A stretch of DNA of 6,569 nucleotides from an uncultured Erysipelotrichaceae bacterium (lineage in GTDB: Bacteria > Bacillota_I > Bacilli_A > Erysipelotrichales > Coprobacillaceae): NCBI GenBank assembly GCA_945981915.1, contig CAMFRJ010000073.1, forward strand, positions 1 through 6,569, written 5' to 3'. The notes beneath the pieces are model-generated. The model was not told where the DNA came from, made no database searches, and saw nothing but the letters and a program-made list of their open reading frames with translations. Each line of letters opens with the position of its first letter. The first letter of the stretch is position 1. Positions 1 through 6,477 of the stretch are shown one piece after another. The position numbers and the translations under genes were made by a program.

Positions 1-24
1 TGTGAGAAGTATGTAGAAAACAGT

Positions 25-54
25 AAAAAAAGGAATGATACATCATTCCTTTTT
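25..54 (-). terminator. Rho-independent terminator after spoIVB, probably bidirectional
   Basis: A perfect 13-bp inverted repeat pairs 27-39 with 42-54 around a 2-nt centre; in practice the loop would open to about 4-6 nt. Reading the minus strand, the stem runs into a stretch of seven T residues (31-25), which is the classic intrinsic terminator layout. On the plus strand the 3' arm also ends in a T run (50-54), so it could stop a convergent transcript as well. The stem overlaps the spoIVB stop codon (53-55), leaving no spacer. It marks spoIVB as the last gene of this transcription unit. No gene is visible in the 24 bases beyond it. Confidence 0.88.
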
Positions 55-1021
55 ATTCTTTATCAATCATCCATTCAATATACATACCATAACCTTCTAA
101 CAGATTCGAAGCAGATGCATGAGTAACACATCCTATCAATTTATTGTTTTGAATAATTGGTGATCCACTCATACCTTGAATAATTCCGTTCGTTTGGGAA
201 ATCACTTTTTCATCAATCAAACGAAAATGAATGCCTTTTTCTTTGATTTCATCTTGTTTTTCTAAATCTGTTATTTCTATTTGACATTTTGTTACAGTAT
301 TATCATCTAATACAGTTAGAAAATAGGCTTCCCCTAAATTAATTTCATTTTGACTTGCTGTTTGATACAATTGCTTATTTTTTAATTGCGTAAAATAATG
401 TCCAAAAACTCCATAATCATTGTTCTCATTAATTGTCCCTATTTCATTATTTTGGATAGAACCAATCTTTTTACCTACTTCAAGTTTGGTACTCTTTTTT
501 ATATTTTCAATAACAGAACTATAAAAAGTTCCATTTTTTAAATATTGATTATTTTCATCTTGTAAAGAATGACCTAAACACGCTAATTGTCCAGTTTCAG
601 GATTATAATAAGTAATTGTTCCTATTCCTTTTACACTATCCTTGACATATAGACCAGTTGTAAAGTTTTGTTCATTTTTTGATATCTTCATATTGACTTG
701 AACATTATTATTGTTTCTTTTGACTATAACATTCATATTATTAACACATTTCTCTATTTCTTTTGTTAAATCATGAATGCTACTGATCTTTTGATTATTT
801 GCTGAAACAATAATATCATAGGGTTGAAAATCATCAAAAGGATTATATTTTTGATGATGATATTCTATTTCATAAGCACCTGTAATCAAAACACCATCAT
901 AATTGAGAACTATTCCAACCGATTCGCCACCTAAATAGACGTCAATAGCAAAAATAGATGTTATATTAAATAACAATGATAAAGATACAACGAAGGTAAT
1001 AAAAAGCTTTTTAAAAAGCAT
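53..1021 (-). CDS. spoIVB: SpoIVB, sporulation signalling serine peptidase (family S55)
   Basis: In Bacillus, SpoIVB is made in the forespore, secreted into the space between the two spore membranes, and cleaves SpoIVFA so that SpoIVFB can activate pro-sigma-K. The 322-residue product begins with a basic and hydrophobic segment (about 1-25, MLFKKLF...SIFA), a signal peptide or membrane anchor. A PDZ-like region follows (about 33-115, with PYDIIVSANNQ at 68-77), then the S55 peptidase domain. H151 (in ACLGHSL), D270 (in RLIDEK) and S285 (in GMSGSP, 283-288) fit the catalytic triad; the D-to-S spacing of 15 matches Bacillus. At 322 residues it is clearly shorter than the roughly 425-residue Bacillus protein, mostly on the N-terminal side. 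An upstream in-frame ATG at 1033 is rejected because it overlaps the ribosome binding site; the ATG at 1021 has GGAGG five bases upstream. It lies after recN, as in Bacillus. Whether the SpoIVFA/SpoIVFB targets exist in this organism cannot be seen here. Confidence 0.93.
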   Translation of the reverse strand: MLFKKLFITFVVSLSLLFNITSIFAIDVYLGGESVGIVLNYDGVLITGAYEIEYHHQKYNPFDDFQPYDIIVSANNQKISSIHDLTKEIEKCVNNMNVIVKRNNNNVQVNMKISKNEQNFTTGLYVKDSVKGIGTITYYNPETGQLACLGHSLQDENNQYLKNGTFYSSVIENIKKSTKLEVGKKIGSIQNNEIGTINENNDYGVFGHYFTQLKNKQLYQTASQNEINLGEAYFLTVLDDNTVTKCQIEITDLEKQDEIKEKGIHFRLIDEKVISQTNGIIQGMSGSPIIQNNKLIGCVTHASASNLLEGYGMYIEWMIDKE

Positions 1022-1026
1022 AGACA

Positions 1027-1031
1027 CCTCC
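1027..1031 (-). promoter_or_regulatory. Ribosome binding site that decides the spoIVB start
   Basis: GGAGG on the minus strand lies five bases before the ATG at 1021-1019. The longer in-frame start (ATG 1033-1031) would include this site within its own first codons and has no comparable site upstream, so the 322-residue form is preferred. Two of its five bases (1027-1028) lie in the outer stem described for 1014-1074, and the other three face its internal loop. Confidence 0.8.
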
Positions 1032-1032
1032 A

Positions 1033-1050
1033 TGTAGTCTTTTGACTACA
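1033..1050 (-). repeat. Inner 7-bp hairpin in the spoIVB leader
   Basis: TGTAGTC (1050-1044 on the minus strand) and GACTACA (1039-1033) form a perfect stem with an AAAA loop. It sits inside the larger start-sequestering hairpin and just upstream of the ribosome binding site. A transcript starting near 1047 would retain only about four base pairs of it and would leave the ribosome binding site free. Confidence 0.7.
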
Positions 1051-1053
1051 CTC

Positions 1054-1082
1054 TATTTTGGCATCTATGCTTTTGATCATGC
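1054..1082 (-). promoter_or_regulatory. Candidate sigma-G-type promoter for spoIVB
   Basis: On the minus strand, GCATG (1082-1078) matches the forespore sigma-G -35 pattern (roughly gHATR). It is followed after 17 bases by CAAAATA (1060-1054), six of seven positions of the -10 pattern (roughly CATWMTA). Transcription would begin near 1047, giving a leader of about 25 bases. The -35 element overlaps the recN stop codon. Bacillus spoIVB is a sigma-G (and sigma-F) gene, so a promoter in this gap is expected. In AT-rich DNA such a match can arise by chance, so this remains a candidate. No convincing sigma-A promoter was seen in the gap. Confidence 0.4.
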
Positions 1083-2723
1083 ATTATTTTTTTTTAAATT
1101 GGCTGCATGTTGAATGGATTCTTTAGATAGGTTGGCACCAGAAATCATTTTTGCAATTTCTACAATGCTTTCTTCTTCGCTCAATTCTTTAACTGAGACA
1201 ACAGTATAGTCATCTTGAACATTTTTTTCAATGAGAAGATGATGTTTAGCAAAACTAGCAACTTGGGCAAGATGAGTAATACAAATGACTTGTTGTTTAT
1301 TGGCGATATCTTTCATAACACGGCCAATACTTTCAGCAACTTTGCCACTAACTCCAGTATCAGCTTCATCAAAAATGATTGTTGAAATACCATTGAATTC
1401 ATTGCAAACAGTCTTTAATGACAACATAATACGCGAAAGTTCTCCACCAGAAGCGACTTTTTGCAAAGGCTTCAAGTTTTGACCAACGTTAGTAGAAACA
1501 TAGATAATAACACTATCTTGACCATTGACAGTTAATTCTGTTTGCTCAAAATGAAATTCTAATTGAACATGTGGTAGATAAAGTTGTTTTAAAACATTCA
1601 TTATCTTATTTTGTAATTCCATAGCATATCTTTTTCTTAATTCTGTTATTGAATGTGCTAATGTACAAGACTTACTATAATACAAATCTATATCATTTTT
1701 TAATCGTTCAAGCTTTTCATCTCTATGATTGAAATGATTAATTTTTGTGGTTAATTCATCTTTAAATGTTAATATAGAATCGATTGTTTGACCATATTTT
1801 CTTTTTAATTTATTGAGTGTAAAATACTGATCTTGTAATTCGTTGAAATAATCTTCATCAAAATAATGATCAGATGCAATATCATCAATTTCTTGGCAGT
1901 AATCATTTAAAGAATAATAGATGTCATAAAGTTGATCATATATTTTTTTAACTTGATCATCCTCAATATAAGATAACTCTGATAATCCAGATTTTAATAA
2001 ACTTAGAGCACCTTGGTTATCGTTGATATATGAATCAAATTGTTGAAAATGCTGCTTATTTTTTTCAAAATCTAACAATTTTTTGCGTTCTTTAAACAAT
2101 TCTTCTTCATTAAAATGGTCAAAATCAATTTCATTTATTTCTGATAATTGTGAATGATAAAAATCAAGTTGCTCATCACTTAATTCTTCTTCAACCAATG
2201 ATCGATATTCTTTTTTTAAAGACATAAATTGATGATAGACATCAGCATACTCTTTTTTTAATTGAGATAATGAAACACCAATATAAGCATCTAAAATGCT
2301 AATATGATTTTGAGGATTAAATAATTGATGAGTTTCAAATTGAGAATGTACATCAACCAAAAATGGCACTATTTTTTTTAAAATGATTTGTGTTACATTT
2401 TTATAATTCATTTTAATCATAGTTTTTCCATCTGTTTGCAAAGTTTTTGAAATAACAAGTTTATCATCTAAGGGAATGTTATATTCTTCTAATAACTGAC
2501 TCATATGTTGATCAATTGAAAATATACCTTCAATAAAAGCTTTATCTTTTCCTTTTTTAATGAGATCCAAACTTGTTCTATCGCCAGCTAATTGTCCAAT
2601 TGCATCAATGATAATTGATTTTCCTGCACCTGTTTCACCAGTAATGACAGTCATACCTTGAGAAAAATCGATTTGTAAAGTATCTATGATTGCAAAATTT
2701 TCAATATACAAACTCTCTAACAT
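1077..2723 (-). CDS. recN: RecN, DNA double-strand break repair ATPase
   Basis: RecN is a cytoplasmic SMC-like ATPase that gathers at double-strand breaks early and supports RecA-dependent recombination repair. The 548-residue product has the N-terminal family start (MLESLYIENFAII), Walker A GETGAGKS at 29-36, a long charged helical region (about 150-380) consistent with the coiled coil, the ABC signature ASGGELSR at 424-431, Walker B TIIFDEAD at 448-455 (D452, E453) and the switch histidine H484 in ITHLAQVA. The length is close to that of E. coli RecN (553) and a little short of Bacillus. The family segment usually written HGQHEHQ reads HSQFETHQ here (126-133), a divergent and one-residue-longer version. 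The ATG at 2723 has AGGTGA four bases upstream (2728-2733). It starts 8 nt after tlyA; argR, often found in that gap, is absent. The gene is probably co-transcribed with tlyA; no LexA box was identified. Confidence 0.97.
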   Translation of the reverse strand: MLESLYIENFAIIDTLQIDFSQGMTVITGETGAGKSIIIDAIGQLAGDRTSLDLIKKGKDKAFIEGIFSIDQHMSQLLEEYNIPLDDKLVISKTLQTDGKTMIKMNYKNVTQIILKKIVPFLVDVHSQFETHQLFNPQNHISILDAYIGVSLSQLKKEYADVYHQFMSLKKEYRSLVEEELSDEQLDFYHSQLSEINEIDFDHFNEEELFKERKKLLDFEKNKQHFQQFDSYINDNQGALSLLKSGLSELSYIEDDQVKKIYDQLYDIYYSLNDYCQEIDDIASDHYFDEDYFNELQDQYFTLNKLKRKYGQTIDSILTFKDELTTKINHFNHRDEKLERLKNDIDLYYSKSCTLAHSITELRKRYAMELQNKIMNVLKQLYLPHVQLEFHFEQTELTVNGQDSVIIYVSTNVGQNLKPLQKVASGGELSRIMLSLKTVCNEFNGISTIIFDEADTGVSGKVAESIGRVMKDIANKQQVICITHLAQVASFAKHHLLIEKNVQDDYTVVSVKELSEEESIVEIAKMISGANLSKESIQHAANLKKNNA

Positions 2724-2731
2724 AAATTCAC

Positions 2732-3532
2732 CTATCCTTCAAAACACAAATGAGCTTCGCCTACGACTGATTTAATATCAAAAGGATGATTAGACCCACC
2801 CACTGTAAAATATGCTAAAAACTCAATATTTCCTTCTCCACCAGTGATGGGGGAAAAAGATAAATCTTTTAAATAAAAACCTACTTCATTACCATATTTT
2901 ATCACATTTTCAATAACACGTATATGAACATTTTGGTCCTTAACAATACCTTTTTTCCCGACATCTTCTTTTCCAGCTTCAAATTGTGGCTTGATTAAAG
3001 CGACAATTTCATCACCTTCTGAGAGAATTGTCTTTAAAGCATTAAAAATATGTTTTAATGAAATAAAAGAAACATCTATTGTTGCAATATTTGGTAATCC
3101 ATATTCAAACAAATCTTTATTTGCATATCTAAAATTAGTTTTTTCTTTCACAATGACTCTTTTATCATTTCTTAATTTCCAAACTAATTGATTAGTTCCT
3201 ACATCAACTGCATATACCAATTGTACACCATTTTGTAAAGCACAATCGGTAAATCCGCCTGTTGATGATCCAATATCTACCATGATTTTATCTTTCATAT
3301 CAAGATGAAAGACACGAATAGCTTTTTCAAGTTTTAAACCACCTCTTGATACATAAGGCATTATTGAACCTTTCACATACAGTTGTGTATCAACTGGAAT
3401 CTTTGTACCTGGCTTATCAAGCCGATCATGATCATCATGAACCAAACCAGCCATAATAGCTCTTTTTGCACGTTCTCTCGAATCAAAAAAACCTTGTTCA
3501 ACTAATAATACATCAACTCTCTTTTTTTCCAT
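2732..3532 (-). CDS. tlyA: TlyA/YqxC family S4-domain rRNA methyltransferase
   Basis: TlyA proteins join an S4 RNA-binding domain to an FtsJ-like, SAM-dependent 2'-O-methyltransferase domain. In mycobacteria TlyA methylates cytidines of 16S and 23S rRNA and affects capreomycin sensitivity; the role of Firmicutes homologues is less settled, and the old name hemolysin is historical. The 266-residue product shows the S4 domain at about 4-62 (KKRVDVLLVEQGF, then SRERAKRAIMAG), the conserved YVSRGGLKLEKA linker, the SAM loop DIGSSTGGFTD at 86-96, TIDVSFIS around D153, LIKPQFEAG around K181, and GGEGNIEF with E237. K67, D153, K181 and E237 fit the FtsJ K-D-K-E tetrad. The start is taken as ATG at 3532, seven bases after AAGGAG (3540-3545). 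A TTG six bases earlier sits only one base from that site. The gene overlaps the end of dxs by 20 nt. Confidence 0.93.
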   Translation of the reverse strand: MEKKRVDVLLVEQGFFDSRERAKRAIMAGLVHDDHDRLDKPGTKIPVDTQLYVKGSIMPYVSRGGLKLEKAIRVFHLDMKDKIMVDIGSSTGGFTDCALQNGVQLVYAVDVGTNQLVWKLRNDKRVIVKEKTNFRYANKDLFEYGLPNIATIDVSFISLKHIFNALKTILSEGDEIVALIKPQFEAGKEDVGKKGIVKDQNVHIRVIENVIKYGNEVGFYLKDLSFSPITGGEGNIEFLAYFTVGGSNHPFDIKSVVGEAHLCFEG

Positions 3533-5408
3533 GTACAAGCTCCTTATTTATAATGGCTTCACATTTTTTGAAAACGGAATGAATATCAATATGTTCGTCT
3601 TGATAGATCTGTTGTTTATTTCCCTGTTTCGAAAAATGATCGTCAATAGCAATATGTTCAAAAGGTCTTAAAATATGTATTTGATTACAATAATCCAATA
3701 TCATGCTTCCGAGTGAACCTATTCTTAAATCTGTTTCATAGACCATAATTGGTTTGTTGTCATCACCAAATATACATTGAAGAAGTTCATAATCCAGCGG
3801 TTTAATAAATTTCGCATTGACAAGCCTAATTTTAAGTTGATGATCGTCAATCATTTTCTTAACGATATTTACATTTTCTCCGTATGTAATAAGAGTCATC
3901 TCATAATTTGATTCATAAGTTTCAATCGACCATTTTCCTAATGGTAAAGTCAAACCTAATGAAACATCATCATTATCAATATCACCTTTAGGTATACGAA
4001 TAAAATATGGTTTATCAAACATTTGAAATGCTGTATTCATAAACATTTTTAATTCTTTTGCATTTTTTGGTGCAAAATACACAATATGTGGAATTGCATT
4101 CATAAATGATAGATCAAAAACACCATGATGAGTCGGTCCGTCACTACCAACAATACCTGCTCGGTCTATTGAACATAAGCAAGGTAATTTCATTCTAGCA
4201 ATATCATGAACAATCTGATCATAAGCTCTTTGCAAAAATGATGAATAGACAGAAATAAAAGGTTTTTTATGACTAATAGCTAATCCGGCTGTAAAAGTCA
4301 TTGCATGCTCTTCAGCAATTCCTACATCAAAACTGCGATCAGGATATTTTTTAAATATATCATTCAAAGAAGAACCATAAATCATCGCTGGCGTGATTGC
4401 AACGATATCTTGATCTTTTTTCATCCATTGATCTAAATGTTCTGCCATCACAGCGGACCAAGATATTTTGCCATTTGCTGTATTGATTAATTCTCCTGTA
4501 CTAATGCAAAATGGAGAAGCACCATGCCATTGACCAGTTTTGTCATTTTCAGCAAATTGATATCCTTTTCCTTTTTTAGTAATGACATGTACAACAACAC
4601 TTTTTTTATTCTTTTTAGCAATTTTTAAAACTCTGATTAATTCTTCAATATTATGACCATCAACTGGACCTAAATAATCCAAACCAAAGTCTTCAAAAAT
4701 CGTATCGTCCATGAAACCATGTTTAACAAAATCTTTAATATTTTTTGTAGCTCGATAAACTTGATTACCGACTTTACCTTTTGTTAAAATATTTTTATAA
4801 TCATTTTTTACACGATTATAAGTATTGCTTAAACGAATATCATTTAAGAAATTATTAAAACCACCAATACTTTTACTAATAGACATTTGGTTGTCATTAA
4901 GAATAACAATCACTTTATTATTTAATGATCCTAAATGATTCAAAGCTTCCAAAGATGGTCCTCCAACAATAGCACCATCACCTATAACAGGTATAATATC
5001 ATAATTTTCATGATTAAGATCGCGAGCAACAGCCATAGCAGTTGCTGCAGATAACGCTGTTGAAGAATGACCTGCTTCCCAAACATCATGGACACTTTCA
5101 TGACATTTTTGAAATCCTGAAAGACCATCATACTGTCTTAGCGTTGGGAAATATTTCGCGCGTCCGGTTAATATCTTATGAACATAGGATTGGTGTCCAA
5201 CATCAAAAAATATTTTGTCAACAGGCGAATTAAAAACATAATGTAAAGCAATTGTCAATTCTACAATACCCAAATTACTAGAAAGATGTCCTCCTGTTTT
5301 TGATATATTATTGAGTAAAAAACGGCGTATATCAAAAGCTAAACTATTTAATTGTTTTGTATCTAAATCCTTTAAAAAAGTAGGATTTTTTATTTTTCTA
5401 AGATCCAA
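3513..5408 (-). CDS. dxs: 1-deoxy-D-xylulose-5-phosphate synthase
   Basis: DXS condenses pyruvate and glyceraldehyde 3-phosphate, with thiamine diphosphate, into 1-deoxy-D-xylulose 5-phosphate, the entry step of the MEP isoprenoid pathway. The 631-residue product has normal length and all three transketolase-type regions: GGHLSSNLG (39-47), GHQSYVHK (71-78) and GHSSTALS (113-120); the cofactor motif GDG...NDN (143-145 to 171-173); the pyrimidine-binding domain with catalytic E366 in IAEEHAMTF, YSSFLQRAYDQ (388-398) and DRAGIVGSDGPTH (415-427, H428 following); and a C-terminal domain with YETDLRIGSLG. Unusual residues are GGPSLEALN where GGMAFEALN is typical, EEHAM for EQHAV and THHG for THQG. 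The start is TTG, forced by an in-frame stop codon (the ispA TAG) directly upstream and by the absence of any ATG before residue 124. The resulting N-terminus MDLRKIKNPTFLKDL fits the family. The ribosome binding site is weak, so translation is probably coupled to ispA. Confidence 0.97.
   Translation of the reverse strand: MDLRKIKNPTFLKDLDTKQLNSLAFDIRRFLLNNISKTGGHLSSNLGIVELTIALHYVFNSPVDKIFFDVGHQSYVHKILTGRAKYFPTLRQYDGLSGFQKCHESVHDVWEAGHSSTALSAATAMAVARDLNHENYDIIPVIGDGAIVGGPSLEALNHLGSLNNKVIVILNDNQMSISKSIGGFNNFLNDIRLSNTYNRVKNDYKNILTKGKVGNQVYRATKNIKDFVKHGFMDDTIFEDFGLDYLGPVDGHNIEELIRVLKIAKKNKKSVVVHVITKKGKGYQFAENDKTGQWHGASPFCISTGELINTANGKISWSAVMAEHLDQWMKKDQDIVAITPAMIYGSSLNDIFKKYPDRSFDVGIAEEHAMTFTAGLAISHKKPFISVYSSFLQRAYDQIVHDIARMKLPCLCSIDRAGIVGSDGPTHHGVFDLSFMNAIPHIVYFAPKNAKELKMFMNTAFQMFDKPYFIRIPKGDIDNDDVSLGLTLPLGKWSIETYESNYEMTLITYGENVNIVKKMIDDHQLKIRLVNAKFIKPLDYELLQCIFGDDNKPIMVYETDLRIGSLGSMILDYCNQIHILRPFEHIAIDDHFSKQGNKQQIYQDEHIDIHSVFKKCEAIINKELVHGKKES
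3540..3545 (-). promoter_or_regulatory. Ribosome binding site that decides the tlyA start
   Basis: AAGGAG on the minus strand, inside the dxs coding sequence, is spaced seven bases from ATG 3532-3530 but only one base from the in-frame TTG at 3538-3536. The spacing favours the ATG and a 266-residue TlyA. Confidence 0.8.
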
Positions 5409-6257
5409 CTAACTCACTCTTTCTTTTAGTTTTTCCACTATTTCTAACAATAATCCATGATTGATTCTTAAGGAATATATTTTTTCGATAGCTTCTTTAA
5501 ATAATTGATTCACTAATTCCTGACATTTTTCAATACCTAATAATGTCACATAAGTTGATTTATGATTACTTTCATCACTACCAACAGGCTTCCCTAATTG
5601 TTCAGTTGTACTTGTAACATCTAAAACATCATCTTGAATTTGGAATGCTAGTCCTATTGTATACCCTATATCTTCCCAAATATCAACATCTTTTTCACTT
5701 GCAATCAATGAACCCATTTTTAATGCACAAGCAATTAACTTACCAGTTTTATAACGGTGGATTTTTTGCAATGTAGTCACATCAAGCTCTTTTCCTTCAT
5801 TTTGTATATCAAGTTCTTGTCCATAAATCATTCCTGCAATTCCACTTGATGAATAAAGACATGAAATAAGAGATAATGTTAAATGACTTTCTAGATGACA
5901 GTTAATGATTATATTAACTGCTTCATTTAACAATCCATCACCAGCGAGTATTGCAATAGCTTCATTATATTTTTTATGACAAGTAGGTAGTCCCCTTCTT
6001 AGATCATCATTATCCATACCTGGAAGATCGTCATGAATTAATGAATAGGTATGAATCATTTCTAAAGAACAAGCGACATCAATATATGGATGATAATCTA
6101 AACCATAAGATCGAATGACTTGTAATAATAAAAGCGGCCTAATACGTTTACCTCCTGCTTTTAAAGAATAATACATCGCCTCTTTCACGGTTCCATCAGG
6201 ATATTGATCTAATATAGTTTGTAACCTTTCATTAATTTCTCTAATTATTTTATCCAT
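5409..6257 (-). CDS. ispA: Farnesyl diphosphate synthase (polyprenyl synthetase family)
   Basis: IspA adds isopentenyl diphosphate to dimethylallyl and geranyl diphosphate to make C15 farnesyl diphosphate, the precursor of undecaprenyl carrier lipid and quinone side chains. The 282-residue product is slightly shorter than E. coli IspA (299). It shows GGKRIRP (35-41), the first aspartate-rich motif DDLPGMDNDDLRRG (76-89), GQELD (146-150), YKTGKL (169-174), the second motif QIQDDVLD (206-213) and GKPVGSDESNHKSTY (222-236). The two-residue insertion in the first motif and tyrosine Y71 five residues before it are features of bacterial type II farnesyl diphosphate synthases, where this tyrosine limits chain length, so a C15 product is likely. 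Glycine at 80 replaces the common alanine. The ATG at 6257 lies 3 nt after the xseB stop, with TGAGGA seven bases upstream (6265-6270). Product length is inferred, not shown. Confidence 0.95.
   Translation of the reverse strand: MDKIIREINERLQTILDQYPDGTVKEAMYYSLKAGGKRIRPLLLLQVIRSYGLDYHPYIDVACSLEMIHTYSLIHDDLPGMDNDDLRRGLPTCHKKYNEAIAILAGDGLLNEAVNIIINCHLESHLTLSLISCLYSSSGIAGMIYGQELDIQNEGKELDVTTLQKIHRYKTGKLIACALKMGSLIASEKDVDIWEDIGYTIGLAFQIQDDVLDVTSTTEQLGKPVGSDESNHKSTYVTLLGIEKCQELVNQLFKEAIEKIYSLRINHGLLLEIVEKLKERVS
5413..5419 (-). promoter_or_regulatory. Weak ribosome binding site before the dxs TTG start
   Basis: GAGTGAG on the minus strand lies inside the ispA end, four bases before the TTG at 5408-5406. 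It is a poorer match to the anti-Shine-Dalgarno sequence than the sites of xseB, tlyA and spoIVB. Together with the non-ATG start and zero spacing to ispA, it suggests coupled, reduced initiation. Confidence 0.45.
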
Positions 6258-6260
6258 AAA

Positions 6261-6476
6261 CTAATCCTCAATTTTAAACTCTTTCAATTCTCCATCAATC
6301 ATTATTTGAGATACTTTTTCTTCTACACTTGATAATTTATCTGAACAAAATTTAGAAAGCTGTACACCTTCTTGAAAAAGTGCCACACTATCATCCAAAG
6401 ATACTGTATGATCTTCTAATTTTTTAACAATATCTTCTAATCGTGTCATTGCTTGTTCAAAAGTCATATTTTCCAT
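6261..6476 (-). CDS. xseB: Exonuclease VII small subunit XseB
   Basis: XseB is the small helical subunit that binds several-fold to each XseA catalytic subunit to form exonuclease VII, which degrades single-stranded DNA from either end in the cytoplasm. The 71-residue product matches the family along its length: MTFEQAMTRLEDIVKKLED (4-22), the LDDSVALFQEGVQLSKFC segment (27-44), and KLSSVEEKVSQI (47-58), with the expected coiled-coil pattern. A longer frame starting at 6512 would add 12 residues that resemble nothing in XseB and would run 35 nt into xseA. The ATG at 6476 has AAGGAG seven bases upstream and starts one base after the xseA stop. The second ATG three codons later is too far from that site. 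Translational coupling to xseA is likely. Confidence 0.95.
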   Translation of the reverse strand: MENMTFEQAMTRLEDIVKKLEDHTVSLDDSVALFQEGVQLSKFCSDKLSSVEEKVSQIMIDGELKEFKIED

Positions 6477-6477
6477 T

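Larger units (their letters stand above)
1014..1074 (-). promoter_or_regulatory. Hairpin that sequesters the spoIVB start codon
   Basis: In the minus-strand RNA, 1074-1060 pairs with 1028-1014 over 15 continuous base pairs, 13 Watson-Crick and two G-U (1062-1026, 1063-1025). The 3' arm contains the entire spoIVB ATG (1021-1019) and the last two bases of its GGAGG site. The enclosed loop carries a second perfect 7-bp hairpin (1050-1044 with 1039-1033, loop AAAA). The 5' arm begins two bases after the recN stop codon. The likely role is to block translation of spoIVB on mRNA reading through from recN. A weak terminator or attenuator is the alternative: the 3' arm ends in five T residues, but four of them are in the stem and no free T run follows. 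The pairing is seen directly; the function is inferred. Confidence 0.6.

Noticed and set aside
1001..1018. Nested palindromes AAAAAGCTTTTT and CTTTTTAAAAAG near the spoIVB start
   Set aside because: They come from Lys, Leu and Phe codons of the signal peptide in AT-rich DNA, and with no loop they cannot form a hairpin by themselves.
1022..1033. Longer SpoIVB start at ATG 1033
   Set aside because: The first codons would consist of the ribosome binding site that serves the ATG at 1021, and no site lies upstream of it.
1030..1140. Sigma-A promoter for spoIVB
   Set aside because: No pair of TTGACA-like and TATAAT-like elements with proper spacing was found; the only fair match in the gap is the sigma-G-like one.
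1285..1482. 65-codon open frame on the plus strand
   Set aside because: It lies wholly inside recN, opposite the Walker B and signature region, with no ribosome binding site or family resemblance. It is a shadow of the real gene.
2991..3191. 66-codon open frame on the plus strand
   Set aside because: It is antisense to the tlyA methyltransferase domain and has no supporting signals.
3533..3538. TTG start for tlyA at 3538
   Set aside because: Only one base separates it from AAGGAG, while the ATG at 3532 has ideal spacing and gives the usual family N-terminus.
5042..5233. 63-codon open frame on the plus strand
   Set aside because: It is antisense to the conserved N-terminal part of dxs and shows no domain or start signal.
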